A stretch of DNA of 64,000 nt from Pseudonocardia sediminis. Lineage in GTDB: Bacteria > Actinomycetota > Actinomycetes > Mycobacteriales > Pseudonocardiaceae. Below the pieces are notes generated by a model that worked only from the letters and a program-made list of their open reading frames with translations, was not told the origin of the DNA and searched no databases. The number at the start of each line of letters is the position of its first letter. Within the stretch, counting starts at the first letter, position 1. The DNA lies in the NCBI RefSeq assembly GCF_004217185.1, contig NZ_SHKL01000001.1, positions 6,012,001-6,076,000 on the forward strand, read 5' to 3'. The position numbers and the translations under genes are program-made. Below, piece after piece: positions 1 through 7,571 of the stretch.

Positions 1-94
1 CACCGGCCGGCCCCGGAGGCACCCGCACCGGCCGACGGGTCGTGTGCCGCGGACTGCGTGGAGCTCCCGGTGCGCGAGGGGTCCTGACGCCCGG

Positions 95-337
95 TCAGCC
101 CGTGTCCTCGACCTGGCACCCGCAGCGGTCGGGGATGTCGCGTTCGGAGAGCGCCTTCTGCACCCGCGCCCCCATCACGTACCACCAGGCCTCCAGCCGG
201 GCGGTCGGTGGCACGCCGACGCCGTCCCACGGGTGGTAGAGGTCCGCGAACGTCGTGGCCTCCGCACGAGCGTCGTCGAGGAGCTCCTTCCCACCGATGT
301 CGAGGAGTGTCACCTCGCAGTACCCGCGCAGTTCCAT
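95..337 (-). CDS. hypothetical protein, 80 aa
   Basis: Small reading frame starting at an ATG and ending just before the left edge genes. The protein is acidic, rich in Trp and Cys near its end (WWYVMGAR, CGCQVEDTG) and has no motif I recognise. No strong ribosome-binding site is seen. The 233 bases between it and the SDR gene hold no convincing gene. Function unknown. Confidence 0.45.
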   Translation of the reverse strand: MELRGYCEVTLLDIGGKELLDDARAEATTFADLYHPWDGVGVPPTARLEAWWYVMGARVQKALSERDIPDRCGCQVEDTG

Positions 338-570
338 GCCCCATGGGTACCCCGTACGGAGGGTTACCGCCGCCCGAAACACGCCCCGCCGTGAGATTGC
401 TACGCCCGGCCGAACGGGGCACGCGGATCCGTGCGGCATCTGCGACCGGGACACGCAGGCGGTCCCGCCCGGACTGCTCCGGGTCTCCCGGACTTGCGTT
501 CGAGCGTCGGCCGAGAACGAGGCGCGGCCCCGCGGTCCAGCCGAACCGCGGGCCGTCGTCGTCGGAGCTG

Positions 571-1398
571 TTACTTCGTGCCGTGCGCCTCGATCGACAC
601 CGGCTCCCACTCCCGCCACGTCGCGAGGCGGGACTCGTAGTCCTTCGTCGCGATGGCGAGCGGGCCGTCGCCGAAGAAGATCCGCAGCGGCGGGGTCTCC
701 GCGTCGACGACCTTGAACACCGCCGCCGAGCTCGCCGCCGGGTCGCCCGGGGTCGACGTGCGCTGCGCACGCCGGCGCTGGGCCTCCTCGCGGAACTCGT
801 CGTAGGCCGGAATCGGTGTGGAGTGCCGGGCCGACGAACCGGCCCAGTCCGTCGAGTACCCGGCCGGCTCGATCAGCGTCACGTGGATGCCGAACCCGGC
901 GACCTCCTGGGCCAGCGACTGGCTGATCCCCTCCAGTGCCCACTTCGACGCGTGGTAGATCCCGACGTTCGGGAACGCGCTGATCCCGCCGATCGACGAG
1001 ACCTGCAGGATGTGCCCGGACCCCTGCTCGCGCAGGAACGGCAGCGCGGCCTGGGTGACCCACAGCGCGCCGAACAGGTTCGTCTCGATCTGGTCCCGGA
1101 CGTCGGCCTCGCTGAGCTCCTCGACCAGGCCGAACTGCCCGTAGCCGGCGTTGTTGACGATCACGTCGAGCCGGCCGAACCGCTCGTGCGCGCGGGCGAC
1201 CGCGGCGAACACGCCGTCCCGGTCGGTGACGTCGAGCTCGACGGCCAGCACGCGCTCGCCGTACTTCTCGGCCAGGTCGTCGAGGGTCGCCGCGTCCCGT
1301 GCGGTCGCGGCGACCGAGTCACCGCGCTCCAGCGCGGCGATCGTCCACTCGCGTCCGAAGCCCCGCGAGGCCCCGGTGATGAACCATGTCTTGCTCAT
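571..1398 (-). CDS. SDR family oxidoreductase
   Basis: Classical short-chain dehydrogenase/reductase of 275 aa, cytosolic, using NAD(P)(H). Visible are the Rossmann motif TGASRGFG (residues 8-15), NNAG (82-85), the catalytic serine region SS (134-135) and YHASK with Tyr148 and Lys152. The length is typical. The C-terminal part from about residue 185 matches the substrate-loop region of SDRs acting on small carbonyls or alcohols, but the substrate cannot be told. It stands alone, transcribed leftward. Confidence 0.9.
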   Translation of the reverse strand: MSKTWFITGASRGFGREWTIAALERGDSVAATARDAATLDDLAEKYGERVLAVELDVTDRDGVFAAVARAHERFGRLDVIVNNAGYGQFGLVEELSEADVRDQIETNLFGALWVTQAALPFLREQGSGHILQVSSIGGISAFPNVGIYHASKWALEGISQSLAQEVAGFGIHVTLIEPAGYSTDWAGSSARHSTPIPAYDEFREEAQRRRAQRTSTPGDPAASSAAVFKVVDAETPPLRIFFGDGPLAIATKDYESRLATWREWEPVSIEAHGTK

Positions 1399-1568
1399 GC
1401 TCGTACGCCTTCCGTTCCGTCCGTCCCGAATGCGGGAACGACATCGGCGACCGCGTCATTCCGAACCTCCGTTCGTACCGGGCCGGGAGCGGTCGCGTCC
1501 CTGACGGGACGCCCGGTCAGTAGTTACAGTGTGACTAGGTGGCCGGCGGACCCGAGGAGACGATCGCC

Positions 1569-1811
1569 ATGACGTGGGACGAGCCGACGGCACCGCCGTC
1601 CTACCGCTGCAGCGACCCGTCCTGCCAGCAGGTCTGGCACCACCGGGGTACGTCGCTGCCGTTCGCGCCGGTCCCGGACGGACGGGGCGGCATGGCGTGG
1701 CATCCGTGCCCGCAGTGCGCGGACGAGGGCCCGGCGATCGTCGCCATGACGCACCGGGTCCGGTCGCGGGCATCCGCCGACCTGGCGCTGTGGGGTACCG
1801 CGCTCGACTGA
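1569..1811 (+). CDS. small zinc-ribbon-like hypothetical protein
   Basis: An 80-aa protein. I chose the ATG preceded by AGGAG about ten bases upstream rather than the longer frame that opens at 1539. Cysteines occur as CSDPSC near residue 15 and CPQC near residue 46, a spacing compatible with one zinc ribbon. No further domain is recognised. It lies between the SDR gene (divergent) and an aldehyde dehydrogenase relic on the opposite strand. Confidence 0.55.
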   Translation: MTWDEPTAPPSYRCSDPSCQQVWHHRGTSLPFAPVPDGRGGMAWHPCPQCADEGPAIVAMTHRVRSRASADLALWGTALD

Positions 1812-1818
1812 ACCCGTT

Positions 1819-1935
1819 CCGGAACGCGTTGTGCCCGACCGTGCCCGAGCGCAACTGCCGGGCCACCGAGCGGGCGCGCTCGACGTCCGGGATGAACACC
1901 GAGGCGTTCAGCCCGTAGATCGTGTCGAGAACCGG
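1819..1935 (-). pseudogene. aldehyde dehydrogenase fragment
   Basis: Read leftward, this stretch encodes DTIYGLNASVFIPDVERA followed by RSGTVGHNAF. That is the conserved C-terminal region of NAD-dependent aldehyde dehydrogenases, just before the usual FGGFKQSG motif, which is missing. No catalytic cysteine region or start is present, so this is a gene relic of roughly 35-40 codons. The rest of the interval to 2110 shows no gene. Confidence 0.6.
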
Positions 1936-2110
1936 TCCACGCCGCGCAGCGGCGCCCTCGCGTCACTGGTCACGCTCATATGTGGACTCCACCTCATCGG
2001 GGTCGTGATCACGCTCGACCACCGGGAGGGCCGACACGCGTCACTCCGGACGAACACTCATTCACATGATCTTACAATCTCTCAATCCGCATATGCGGGA
2101 ACGCGGAGCG

Positions 2111-3130
2111 TCAGCTACCCAGAGCCGCCAGAAGACCGGTTCGCTCGTGGCATCCGGCGTACTCGAACCACTGCTCGTCCGGTCCGACGACCGAGACCTC
2201 GTGGTAGAGCCGCAGCTTCGTGGAGCCGCGGGCCGCCACCATCCTCCCGAACGAGGAGAAGATCGCCAGGTGCGTCGGGTGCGACTCGGACCAGCGCTCC
2301 AGCTCGGCCAGCGTGCGCCACCAGCTCAGGCCGTAGCTGCGCTCGGTGGTACGGCCGTCGGCGTCGAGCACGGTGAGGTAGCGGTTGGCGAAGCAGCCGA
2401 TGCCGAGACCGTCGCTCTCCAGGAAGTCCATCCCGGCGCGCAGGTTCGGCTCGATGTCCTCCAGGTAGATCTCACGCTCGTCGGGGGCGGTGTCGGTCCA
2501 GTCCTGCCCGGAGCGGATCAGGCAGACGCTGCCGCGCGGGCGCACCCGGACGCGGTCGCCGTCGCGCTCGACGTCGAGGCCTCCCGGGTCGTGCAGCGGG
2601 CCGGTCTGCGAGGCCGGGATCCGGTCGCGCATCCCGCCCCAGTAGGCGTGCTCGCGGACCTGGTCGCTGAAGCCCTCGGCCAGCACGGCGACGCCCTCCG
2701 GACGGCTCCGCGCACCGAAGATCGTCTCGAACTCCTCGACCCGGGGCCGGATCACCTCGACCCACCGGCCGCCGCCGTCGCGGTCGGTCAGCCAGGGCTC
2801 CCGGTGTCGGGCGAACCAACGGTCGAACGCCGCCGGGTCGTCCCAGTAGGCGACGGTGACGACGTCGACGGGCCCGTCGCGCACGACCTGCGTGGCGCGG
2901 TCGTGGTGGGCCGGGCCGTCGGGTCCGGCCAGCGCCTGCGCCAGTGCCGCGGGAACCCCACCCGGCTCGGTTCCCGCCGGCAGCTGCGCACCGAGGTAGG
3001 CCATCACGACCTGCGCCGTCGACTCCGGCGTCCGCGCCACGAACGACGGGTACGCCGGCCGGAAGTCGTCGGGAACCCGCGACGGGCGGGTACGCGGGAC
3101 GGTGAGGTGCGCGGGGATCGCGGACTCCAT
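2111..3130 (-). CDS. oxd: aldoxime dehydratase (phenylacetaldoxime dehydratase family)
   Basis: A 339-aa heme lyase that removes water from aldoximes (R-CH=NOH) to give nitriles; family members are about 350 aa. Seen in the sequence: HAYWGGMRDRIP (residues 161-172) with the conserved Arg, SVCLIRSGQDW (201-211) with the conserved Ser, HPTHLAIF (284-291) carrying the probable axial heme histidine, and LYHEV with His310 as the probable distal catalytic histidine. The start ATG has a clean AGGAGG. Family members usually neighbour nitrile hydratase, amidase or nitrilase genes; none is in this window. It is divergent from the Rieske genes at 3359-4696. Confidence 0.85.
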   Translation of the reverse strand: MESAIPAHLTVPRTRPSRVPDDFRPAYPSFVARTPESTAQVVMAYLGAQLPAGTEPGGVPAALAQALAGPDGPAHHDRATQVVRDGPVDVVTVAYWDDPAAFDRWFARHREPWLTDRDGGGRWVEVIRPRVEEFETIFGARSRPEGVAVLAEGFSDQVREHAYWGGMRDRIPASQTGPLHDPGGLDVERDGDRVRVRPRGSVCLIRSGQDWTDTAPDEREIYLEDIEPNLRAGMDFLESDGLGIGCFANRYLTVLDADGRTTERSYGLSWWRTLAELERWSESHPTHLAIFSSFGRMVAARGSTKLRLYHEVSVVGPDEQWFEYAGCHERTGLLAALGS

Positions 3131-3358
3131 CGGGCCTCCTTGCTCGAGGGACGTGACGCGTGGCGGGCCCGCCGACGGCGGACCTCCGCACCAGCGGATC
3201 CCACCGACCCCGTGATCGGCAAGAACGGATTCGCATCGGGTCGCCCTCGACCACGTCACGGTGGACCTGGTCAGTCGCAAAATGATCCACCCCTCGTGAT
3301 CACCGTCACACACGTGCGAGCATCCCGTCGTCGGCGACGGCGAGGAGCGGGAGCAACG

Positions 3359-4333
3359 ATGACGGGCACGGATCAGCAGACCGAAGCGACGCCCCCGGGC
3401 GGTGCGTCCCGGCTGGCCACCTGGCATCAGGACGTGTTCCGCGCGGTGGAGCGGTGGCCCTGGCTGACGAAGGTCACCGAGGACGTCTCGGCGGTCGTCG
3501 ACCCGATCTACGACAGGCACCGGGGCAACGTCGCCGTCGAGCTCATGCACGGTGGCCGGTGGGCCGGGCACTCGCTGCACGCGGCCCTGAGCGACCTGCC
3601 GATCGGTTTCTGGGCCGGCTCCGTCGTGCTCGACGCCCTCGGCAAGGACGTCCCCGGACGGGGCACCCGCGGGCGGCTCGACCCCGCGGGCACGCTCAGT
3701 GCGGCCGGCCTGGCCGCGGCGGCGGGCACCATCGCGACCGGGGTCACGGACTGGTCGGTCAGCGACGGCGAGGACCGCAAGGTGGGCATGTTCCACGGGA
3801 TGCTCAACCTCGCCGGGACCGCGCTGCAGGCCGCGTCGCTGGCCGCACGGGTGTCCGGGCACCGGCGTCCCGCGCAGGCGTTGGGCGTCGCGAGCATGGC
3901 CGTCACCGCGGCCGCGGGCTACGTCGGCGGGCACCTGGTGCAGGGCAAGGCCGTCATGGTCAACCGGGTCGCGACGACGACCGGGCCGAACCGCTGGGCC
4001 CGCGCGATCGAGGACGCCGAGCTGGCCGACGGCGCGTCGGCCGGCGTCGTCGTCGACGGACGGCAGGTGATGCTGCACCGCGACGGCGACGAGATCTACG
4101 CGATCGACGACCTCTGCAGCCACGCCGGCGCGCTGCTCAGCCGCGGCCCCGTCAGCGACTGCATCGTCACCTGCCCCCTGCACGAGTCGCTGTTCGACCT
4201 GCGGGACGGCCACATCGTCCGCGGTCCCGCACACCACCCGCAGCCGGTGCTCCCGGCCCGGGTGCGGAACGGCTGGATCGAGGTCCGGGGCTCCCTGCCC
4301 AAGGGCCGACGCGCACGAACCACCACCACCTGA
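3359..4333 (+). CDS. DUF2231 membrane domain - Rieske [2Fe-2S] fusion protein
   Basis: 324 aa. The N-terminal two thirds match DUF2231 (GHSLHAALSDLPIGFW near residues 60-75; several hydrophobic helices to about 205), a predicted membrane domain. The C-terminal 100 residues are a Rieske ferredoxin domain with both cluster motifs, CSHAGALLSRG and CPLHESLF, so one [2Fe-2S] cluster with two Cys and two His ligands. Probably membrane-bound electron transfer. ATG at 3359 follows GAGGAG. Nine bases separate it from a second Rieske gene. Confidence 0.8.
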   Translation: MTGTDQQTEATPPGGASRLATWHQDVFRAVERWPWLTKVTEDVSAVVDPIYDRHRGNVAVELMHGGRWAGHSLHAALSDLPIGFWAGSVVLDALGKDVPGRGTRGRLDPAGTLSAAGLAAAAGTIATGVTDWSVSDGEDRKVGMFHGMLNLAGTALQAASLAARVSGHRRPAQALGVASMAVTAAAGYVGGHLVQGKAVMVNRVATTTGPNRWARAIEDAELADGASAGVVVDGRQVMLHRDGDEIYAIDDLCSHAGALLSRGPVSDCIVTCPLHESLFDLRDGHIVRGPAHHPQPVLPARVRNGWIEVRGSLPKGRRARTTTT

Positions 4334-4342
4334 GGAGACACC

Positions 4343-4696
4343 ATGGCCTGGGAAGCGGTCGCCGATCTGGACCAGCTCGAGGAGGGCGACATGATGGTCG
4401 TCGACATGGGCGAGCCGGTCTGCCTCGTCCGTCTCTACGAGGACGAGGTCGCGGCGGTGCACAACACCTGCACCCACCAGCAGCAGCCGCTCAACGAGGG
4501 CTACCTGCAGGAGGACGACACCCTCATCTGCCCCGCGCACAACTCCTGCTTCGACCTGCGGACCGGTGAGCCGAAGGGCGTCCCGGCGGTCGCCCCGATC
4601 CCGGTGTGGGCCTGCAAGATCGAGGACGGCGCGATCTGGGTGGACATGGACCAGCAGCTCAACGACGCGGCGATCCCGCACAAGCCGTTCCACTAG
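4343..4696 (+). CDS. Rieske-type [2Fe-2S] ferredoxin
   Basis: 117-aa soluble Rieske ferredoxin. The cluster ligands are CTH (residues 43-45) and CPAH about 20 residues later. Small ferredoxins of this kind feed electrons to oxygenases or assimilatory reductases, but no oxygenase is adjacent. It forms an operon with the DUF2231-Rieske gene and may be its soluble partner. The partner and role are inferred. Confidence 0.85.
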   Translation: MAWEAVADLDQLEEGDMMVVDMGEPVCLVRLYEDEVAAVHNTCTHQQQPLNEGYLQEDDTLICPAHNSCFDLRTGEPKGVPAVAPIPVWACKIEDGAIWVDMDQQLNDAAIPHKPFH

Positions 4697-4720
4697 GTGC
4701 GGGAGTCCGGGCCGTCCTGC

Positions 4721-4984
4721 TCAGCCGTCGTCGCCGTCGCGCAGACGCAGGACGACCCGGAGCACGTACTCGGTGGCCGAGTCGAACGCGCCACCGCGCA
4801 GCTCGCCGCGCACCGCGAGGTTCTGCGACGCGAACTGCAGCATCCGTTCCGTCCCGACCCGGCGGACGACCAGGGCGGCGATCTCCTGCAGGTCCAGACC
4901 CGGGTTGTCCAGACGGGTCAGTGCGAACTCGACGACCAGCTCCTCGTCCGTCACGAGTCCCCCAGCACCGTCCGATCCCGACAC
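4721..4984 (-). CDS. hypothetical protein, 87 aa
   Basis: Small acidic, probably helical protein (MSGSDGAGGLVTDEELVVEF at the start) convergent with the Rieske ferredoxin gene. No membrane segment, cysteine motif or known domain is seen. Coding is supported by an ATG, a normal actinobacterial amino-acid mix and a position that fills an otherwise empty interval. Confidence 0.5.
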   Translation of the reverse strand: MSGSDGAGGLVTDEELVVEFALTRLDNPGLDLQEIAALVVRRVGTERMLQFASQNLAVRGELRGGAFDSATEYVLRVVLRLRDGDDG

Positions 4985-5069
4985 CGCGATCCAACCACCT
5001 CGGACTCCGCGGGTGTGACGTGTGTTCGATCAAGGACAGGCTGACCTACTCATCGGTAGTATCGGAGGA

Positions 5070-5732
5070 GTGACCGAAGAGAAACCAAGGCGGACAGGCA
5101 GACCGCCGCTGACCGATCGCACCGCGCTGCTCGCAGCGGCCCGCGAGATCGGATTCGCGGACCTGACCGTCGGCACGGTGACGGCGAAGGTGGGGGTCAA
5201 GTACTCCACGTTCTACCGGCACTTCCCGAGCTTCGACGCCCTGCTCTCGGCCGCCGTCGACGAGATCCTCGCCGAGACCGAGTTCCCGGCCCCCGGCCAG
5301 CCCTGGCAGAAGTACCTCACGCAGACCTCGGCCACCCTGTTCCTGCTGCTGCACCGGCACCCGGGGATGGCGCAGGCGATCGTCGCACTGCCCGAGCGCC
5401 CCTGCCGGATGGTCGCGCTGTTCCGCGAGATGACCGACCAGCTGCTCGAGGCGGGCTTCACCCCCCGGGACACCATCCTCGCCGGGACCGGCGTCTTCGA
5501 GCTCGCGATCCTGCCGTGGATCGACAGCCCCGGCACCGCCCCCGGCGGAGCCGTCCGGCGGGAGCAGGCCAGGGTCACCCCGGAGCCGCTCGACGACCGC
5601 GTGCGGGATGCGATCGTGCGTTCCGTCGACGACCCTCCGACCACGTGGATCGCCGAGAAGGTCGACCTCCTCGTCGACGGCCTCGAGACCCGCCTGGCGA
5701 GGAGCAGTGCAGGGTTGGATTCCTCGGCCTAG
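5070..5732 (+). CDS. TetR family transcriptional regulator
   Basis: 220-aa one-component repressor. The N-terminal helix-turn-helix spans about residues 18-60, with recognition region VGVKYSTFYRHFPSFDALL; the C-terminal ligand domain is divergent. GTG at 5070 sits directly behind GGAGGA; an ATG at 5022 in the same frame would add 16 residues not typical of the family. A TAGTAT element and a short imperfect palindrome (CTAC-6-GTAG, 5046-5059) lie just upstream and could be promoter and self-operator. The target is unknown; the convergent nuclease gene overlaps its end by four bases. Confidence 0.8.
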   Translation: MTEEKPRRTGRPPLTDRTALLAAAREIGFADLTVGTVTAKVGVKYSTFYRHFPSFDALLSAAVDEILAETEFPAPGQPWQKYLTQTSATLFLLLHRHPGMAQAIVALPERPCRMVALFREMTDQLLEAGFTPRDTILAGTGVFELAILPWIDSPGTAPGGAVRREQARVTPEPLDDRVRDAIVRSVDDPPTTWIAEKVDLLVDGLETRLARSSAGLDSSA

Positions 5733-6232
5733 GAGTCCTTCGACAGTAACCCGTACCGCAGGAGCAACCTGATCATGTGCTCTGCATCGGAGTCGGCGTT
5801 CTCGTTAAGCGAGACTTCGCGAACGAGCAGGCCGAGGATTTCGGGAAACTCGATGACTTGGACGCCGCGGGTCCGCGCTTCCGACAAGACAGCGTCCTTA
5901 CTGTTCTTACCTATCTGCCCTACGACCAGGAATCTCTCGATATCAACCCTACGGCCGACCGTGGAGTAGATCGCTTCGTCGGCAGCTGCGCTCGTGAAGT
6001 TCCAGACCGGCCATTCGGTAAGAGTGCTTGCGGTAATAGATTCTGCGTGCCAGCCCTTGACCTCAACAGCACCGACCGTCCCGTCGGGACGCAGCAACAG
6101 TAGGTCGATGTCGGAGTAGCCGTTCGGAACCCTGTACCGCAGCCGAGAACGTACGAAGTAGCCCTTACGTTCGAAAAACCGACGGACGATCTCTTCATTG
6201 GGCTCGAGCATGCGGGAATCGTAGGGCGACAC
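5729..6232 (-). CDS. PD-(D/E)XK-like nuclease, restriction-endonuclease-like fold
   Basis: 167 aa. The core SDIDLLLLRPDG followed by AVEVKGW gives the D...ExK triad of the PD-(D/E)XK nuclease superfamily, seen in YraN-like and Mrr-like proteins; an N-terminal helix (EEIVRRFFERKGY) precedes it. Base composition is clearly lower in GC than the neighbours, suggesting recent acquisition. No methyltransferase or helicase lies beside it, so it is a solitary nuclease-like gene of unknown target. The start could also be the ATG at 6211. Confidence 0.6.
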   Translation of the reverse strand: MSPYDSRMLEPNEEIVRRFFERKGYFVRSRLRYRVPNGYSDIDLLLLRPDGTVGAVEVKGWHAESITASTLTEWPVWNFTSAAADEAIYSTVGRRVDIERFLVVGQIGKNSKDAVLSEARTRGVQVIEFPEILGLLVREVSLNENADSDAEHMIRLLLRYGLLSKDS

Positions 6233-6313
6233 CAGCCCGCGGAAAATTCGCTGGCCGTAGAAGTACCCGTTCGTGACTCGCGTTCGGACCGCCGTTTCGG
6301 GCGGAGCGAGGTC

Positions 6314-6685
6314 TCACCTCGACGCAGACGCAGAGCGGAGCTGCTCCTCGATCTCTGCACGGTGGAAGTCCACCGGGAAGACAAGGGTCCCGCGGTCGTC
6401 GCGATGGGCGATCCGGGATCCGCACCAGCCGCATCCACCGGCCGCATCCACACTGGCGCGGGACTCGATCTCGTCCCGGCGTCGCCGGTCCGTCATCTGC
6501 TGAGCCTCCGCTCGGCGGGTTGCCCGCTGATCCCTCGTCTGATCCCAGGCCCACCAGACGCCGAACGGCACGATCAGGATCGCCGCAGTGATGAGTGCCC
6601 ACTTCAGGATCAGCAGCACCAAGCCGAGGACGAGGACGGCACCGACAAATTTGGCCCCGAGCGAGGTGGAGCTTCGACTAGACAT
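6314..6685 (-). CDS. membrane protein with two helices and a Cys pair
   Basis: 123 aa. Two adjacent hydrophobic segments (about residues 10-30 and 32-48, ending FGVWWAWDQTRDQR) are followed by a charged helix and a C-terminal soluble part with CGWCGSRIAHRD, a possible zinc site or CxxC redox motif, then LVFPVDFHR. The gene begins two bases after the thermonuclease stop, so the two are probably co-transcribed. Function unknown. Confidence 0.6.
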   Translation of the reverse strand: MSSRSSTSLGAKFVGAVLVLGLVLLILKWALITAAILIVPFGVWWAWDQTRDQRATRRAEAQQMTDRRRRDEIESRASVDAAGGCGWCGSRIAHRDDRGTLVFPVDFHRAEIEEQLRSASASR

Positions 6686-6687
6686 GC

Positions 6688-7392
6688 TCAGCACCACCAC
6701 TTCCGCGCGCAGTACCCGCCTGTCAGCGCGCCGTCAGGCATGTTGACATCACCGTTTGAGACGTAGTTGCCACCGCCGCTCGAGGCGGGCGCCACCGGGG
6801 TCCCGGTGCAGTCGCGCGCGCTGCTGTAGTCCCGCTCGCGCAGCTCGGCCAGGTAGGCAGCGGGCGCGTCGTTCTTGCGCTCATAGACGCCGACCGCGTC
6901 GTCACCGATCAATGAGAGACCAATGTCGTTGATGTACGGGTCGTAGTCGCTGACGTAGGTCGAGTCCCGCTCGACACGGCGCAGCAGGCGGCCGTAGTCG
7001 TCGACGTCGCGGCGACCGTCGGCGACCAGCCGCACCTGCTGGCCGGACACGGAGAGCTCGAGCGACTCTCTCGCCTCCCGACCGCCCCGCGTGTCGGTCT
7101 CGCAGGCGTCGATCCCCAGGAAGCGGACCTTGCGACCACCAGTGACCTCGATGGTGTCGCCGTCGACGACCTTCGTGACACTTACAAGCTCGCCGACCGT
7201 CGCCGGGCTGCTGGTCTGCGATGCCACTGCCGCCGGACCGTGTCCTGGAGGCGGCGTCGTCGGCGTGGTGGAGCCTGCGACGACGGTCGGTGCGGGGGCC
7301 GGAGTCGCTCCGGTACGGGACAGGTCGGTGACAGCGACGATGCAGAACACGCCCGCCGCGAGCCCGGACCAGACCTTGTACGCCGTCCTCAT
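6688..7392 (-). CDS. secreted thermonuclease (SNase-like) family protein
   Basis: 234 aa. An N-terminal hydrophobic segment (residues 8-25) and a Pro/Thr linker suggest export or membrane anchoring. The nuclease domain starts near residue 68 with VTKVVDGDTIEV, then KVRFLGIDACETD and REARESLEL, matching the Asp/Arg/Glu active-site blocks of staphylococcal-nuclease-like domains. The C-terminus carries two Cys (YCARKWWC). ATG at 7392 follows GAGGGG; a longer frame to 7557 lacks family similarity. It is first gene of a pair with the 6314 membrane protein. Confidence 0.75.
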   Translation of the reverse strand: MRTAYKVWSGLAAGVFCIVAVTDLSRTGATPAPAPTVVAGSTTPTTPPPGHGPAAVASQTSSPATVGELVSVTKVVDGDTIEVTGGRKVRFLGIDACETDTRGGREARESLELSVSGQQVRLVADGRRDVDDYGRLLRRVERDSTYVSDYDPYINDIGLSLIGDDAVGVYERKNDAPAAYLAELRERDYSSARDCTGTPVAPASSGGGNYVSNGDVNMPDGALTGGYCARKWWC

Positions 7393-7571
7393 CTCACGCC
7401 CCTCAACCGATGTATGCGCCCATGTGTCGCAAGCTCGAGTCGTCCCGTTACAGCTGTTCCTGCTCTGTTCGGCCGCGTCCCTCTCGCCCAGCAGCGCCAG
7501 TCGCACACGCCAGCGCGCGAGTCTTCGGCTCTTGCTCCACCATGTGATGTAGACCACAGGGAGGTGAGGTC

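Noticed and set aside
2111..4693. Very long minus-strand frame of 860 codons
   Set aside because: Only its last 340 codons encode a recognisable protein (aldoxime dehydratase); the rest is antisense to two clear Rieske genes and reflects GC-rich codon bias.
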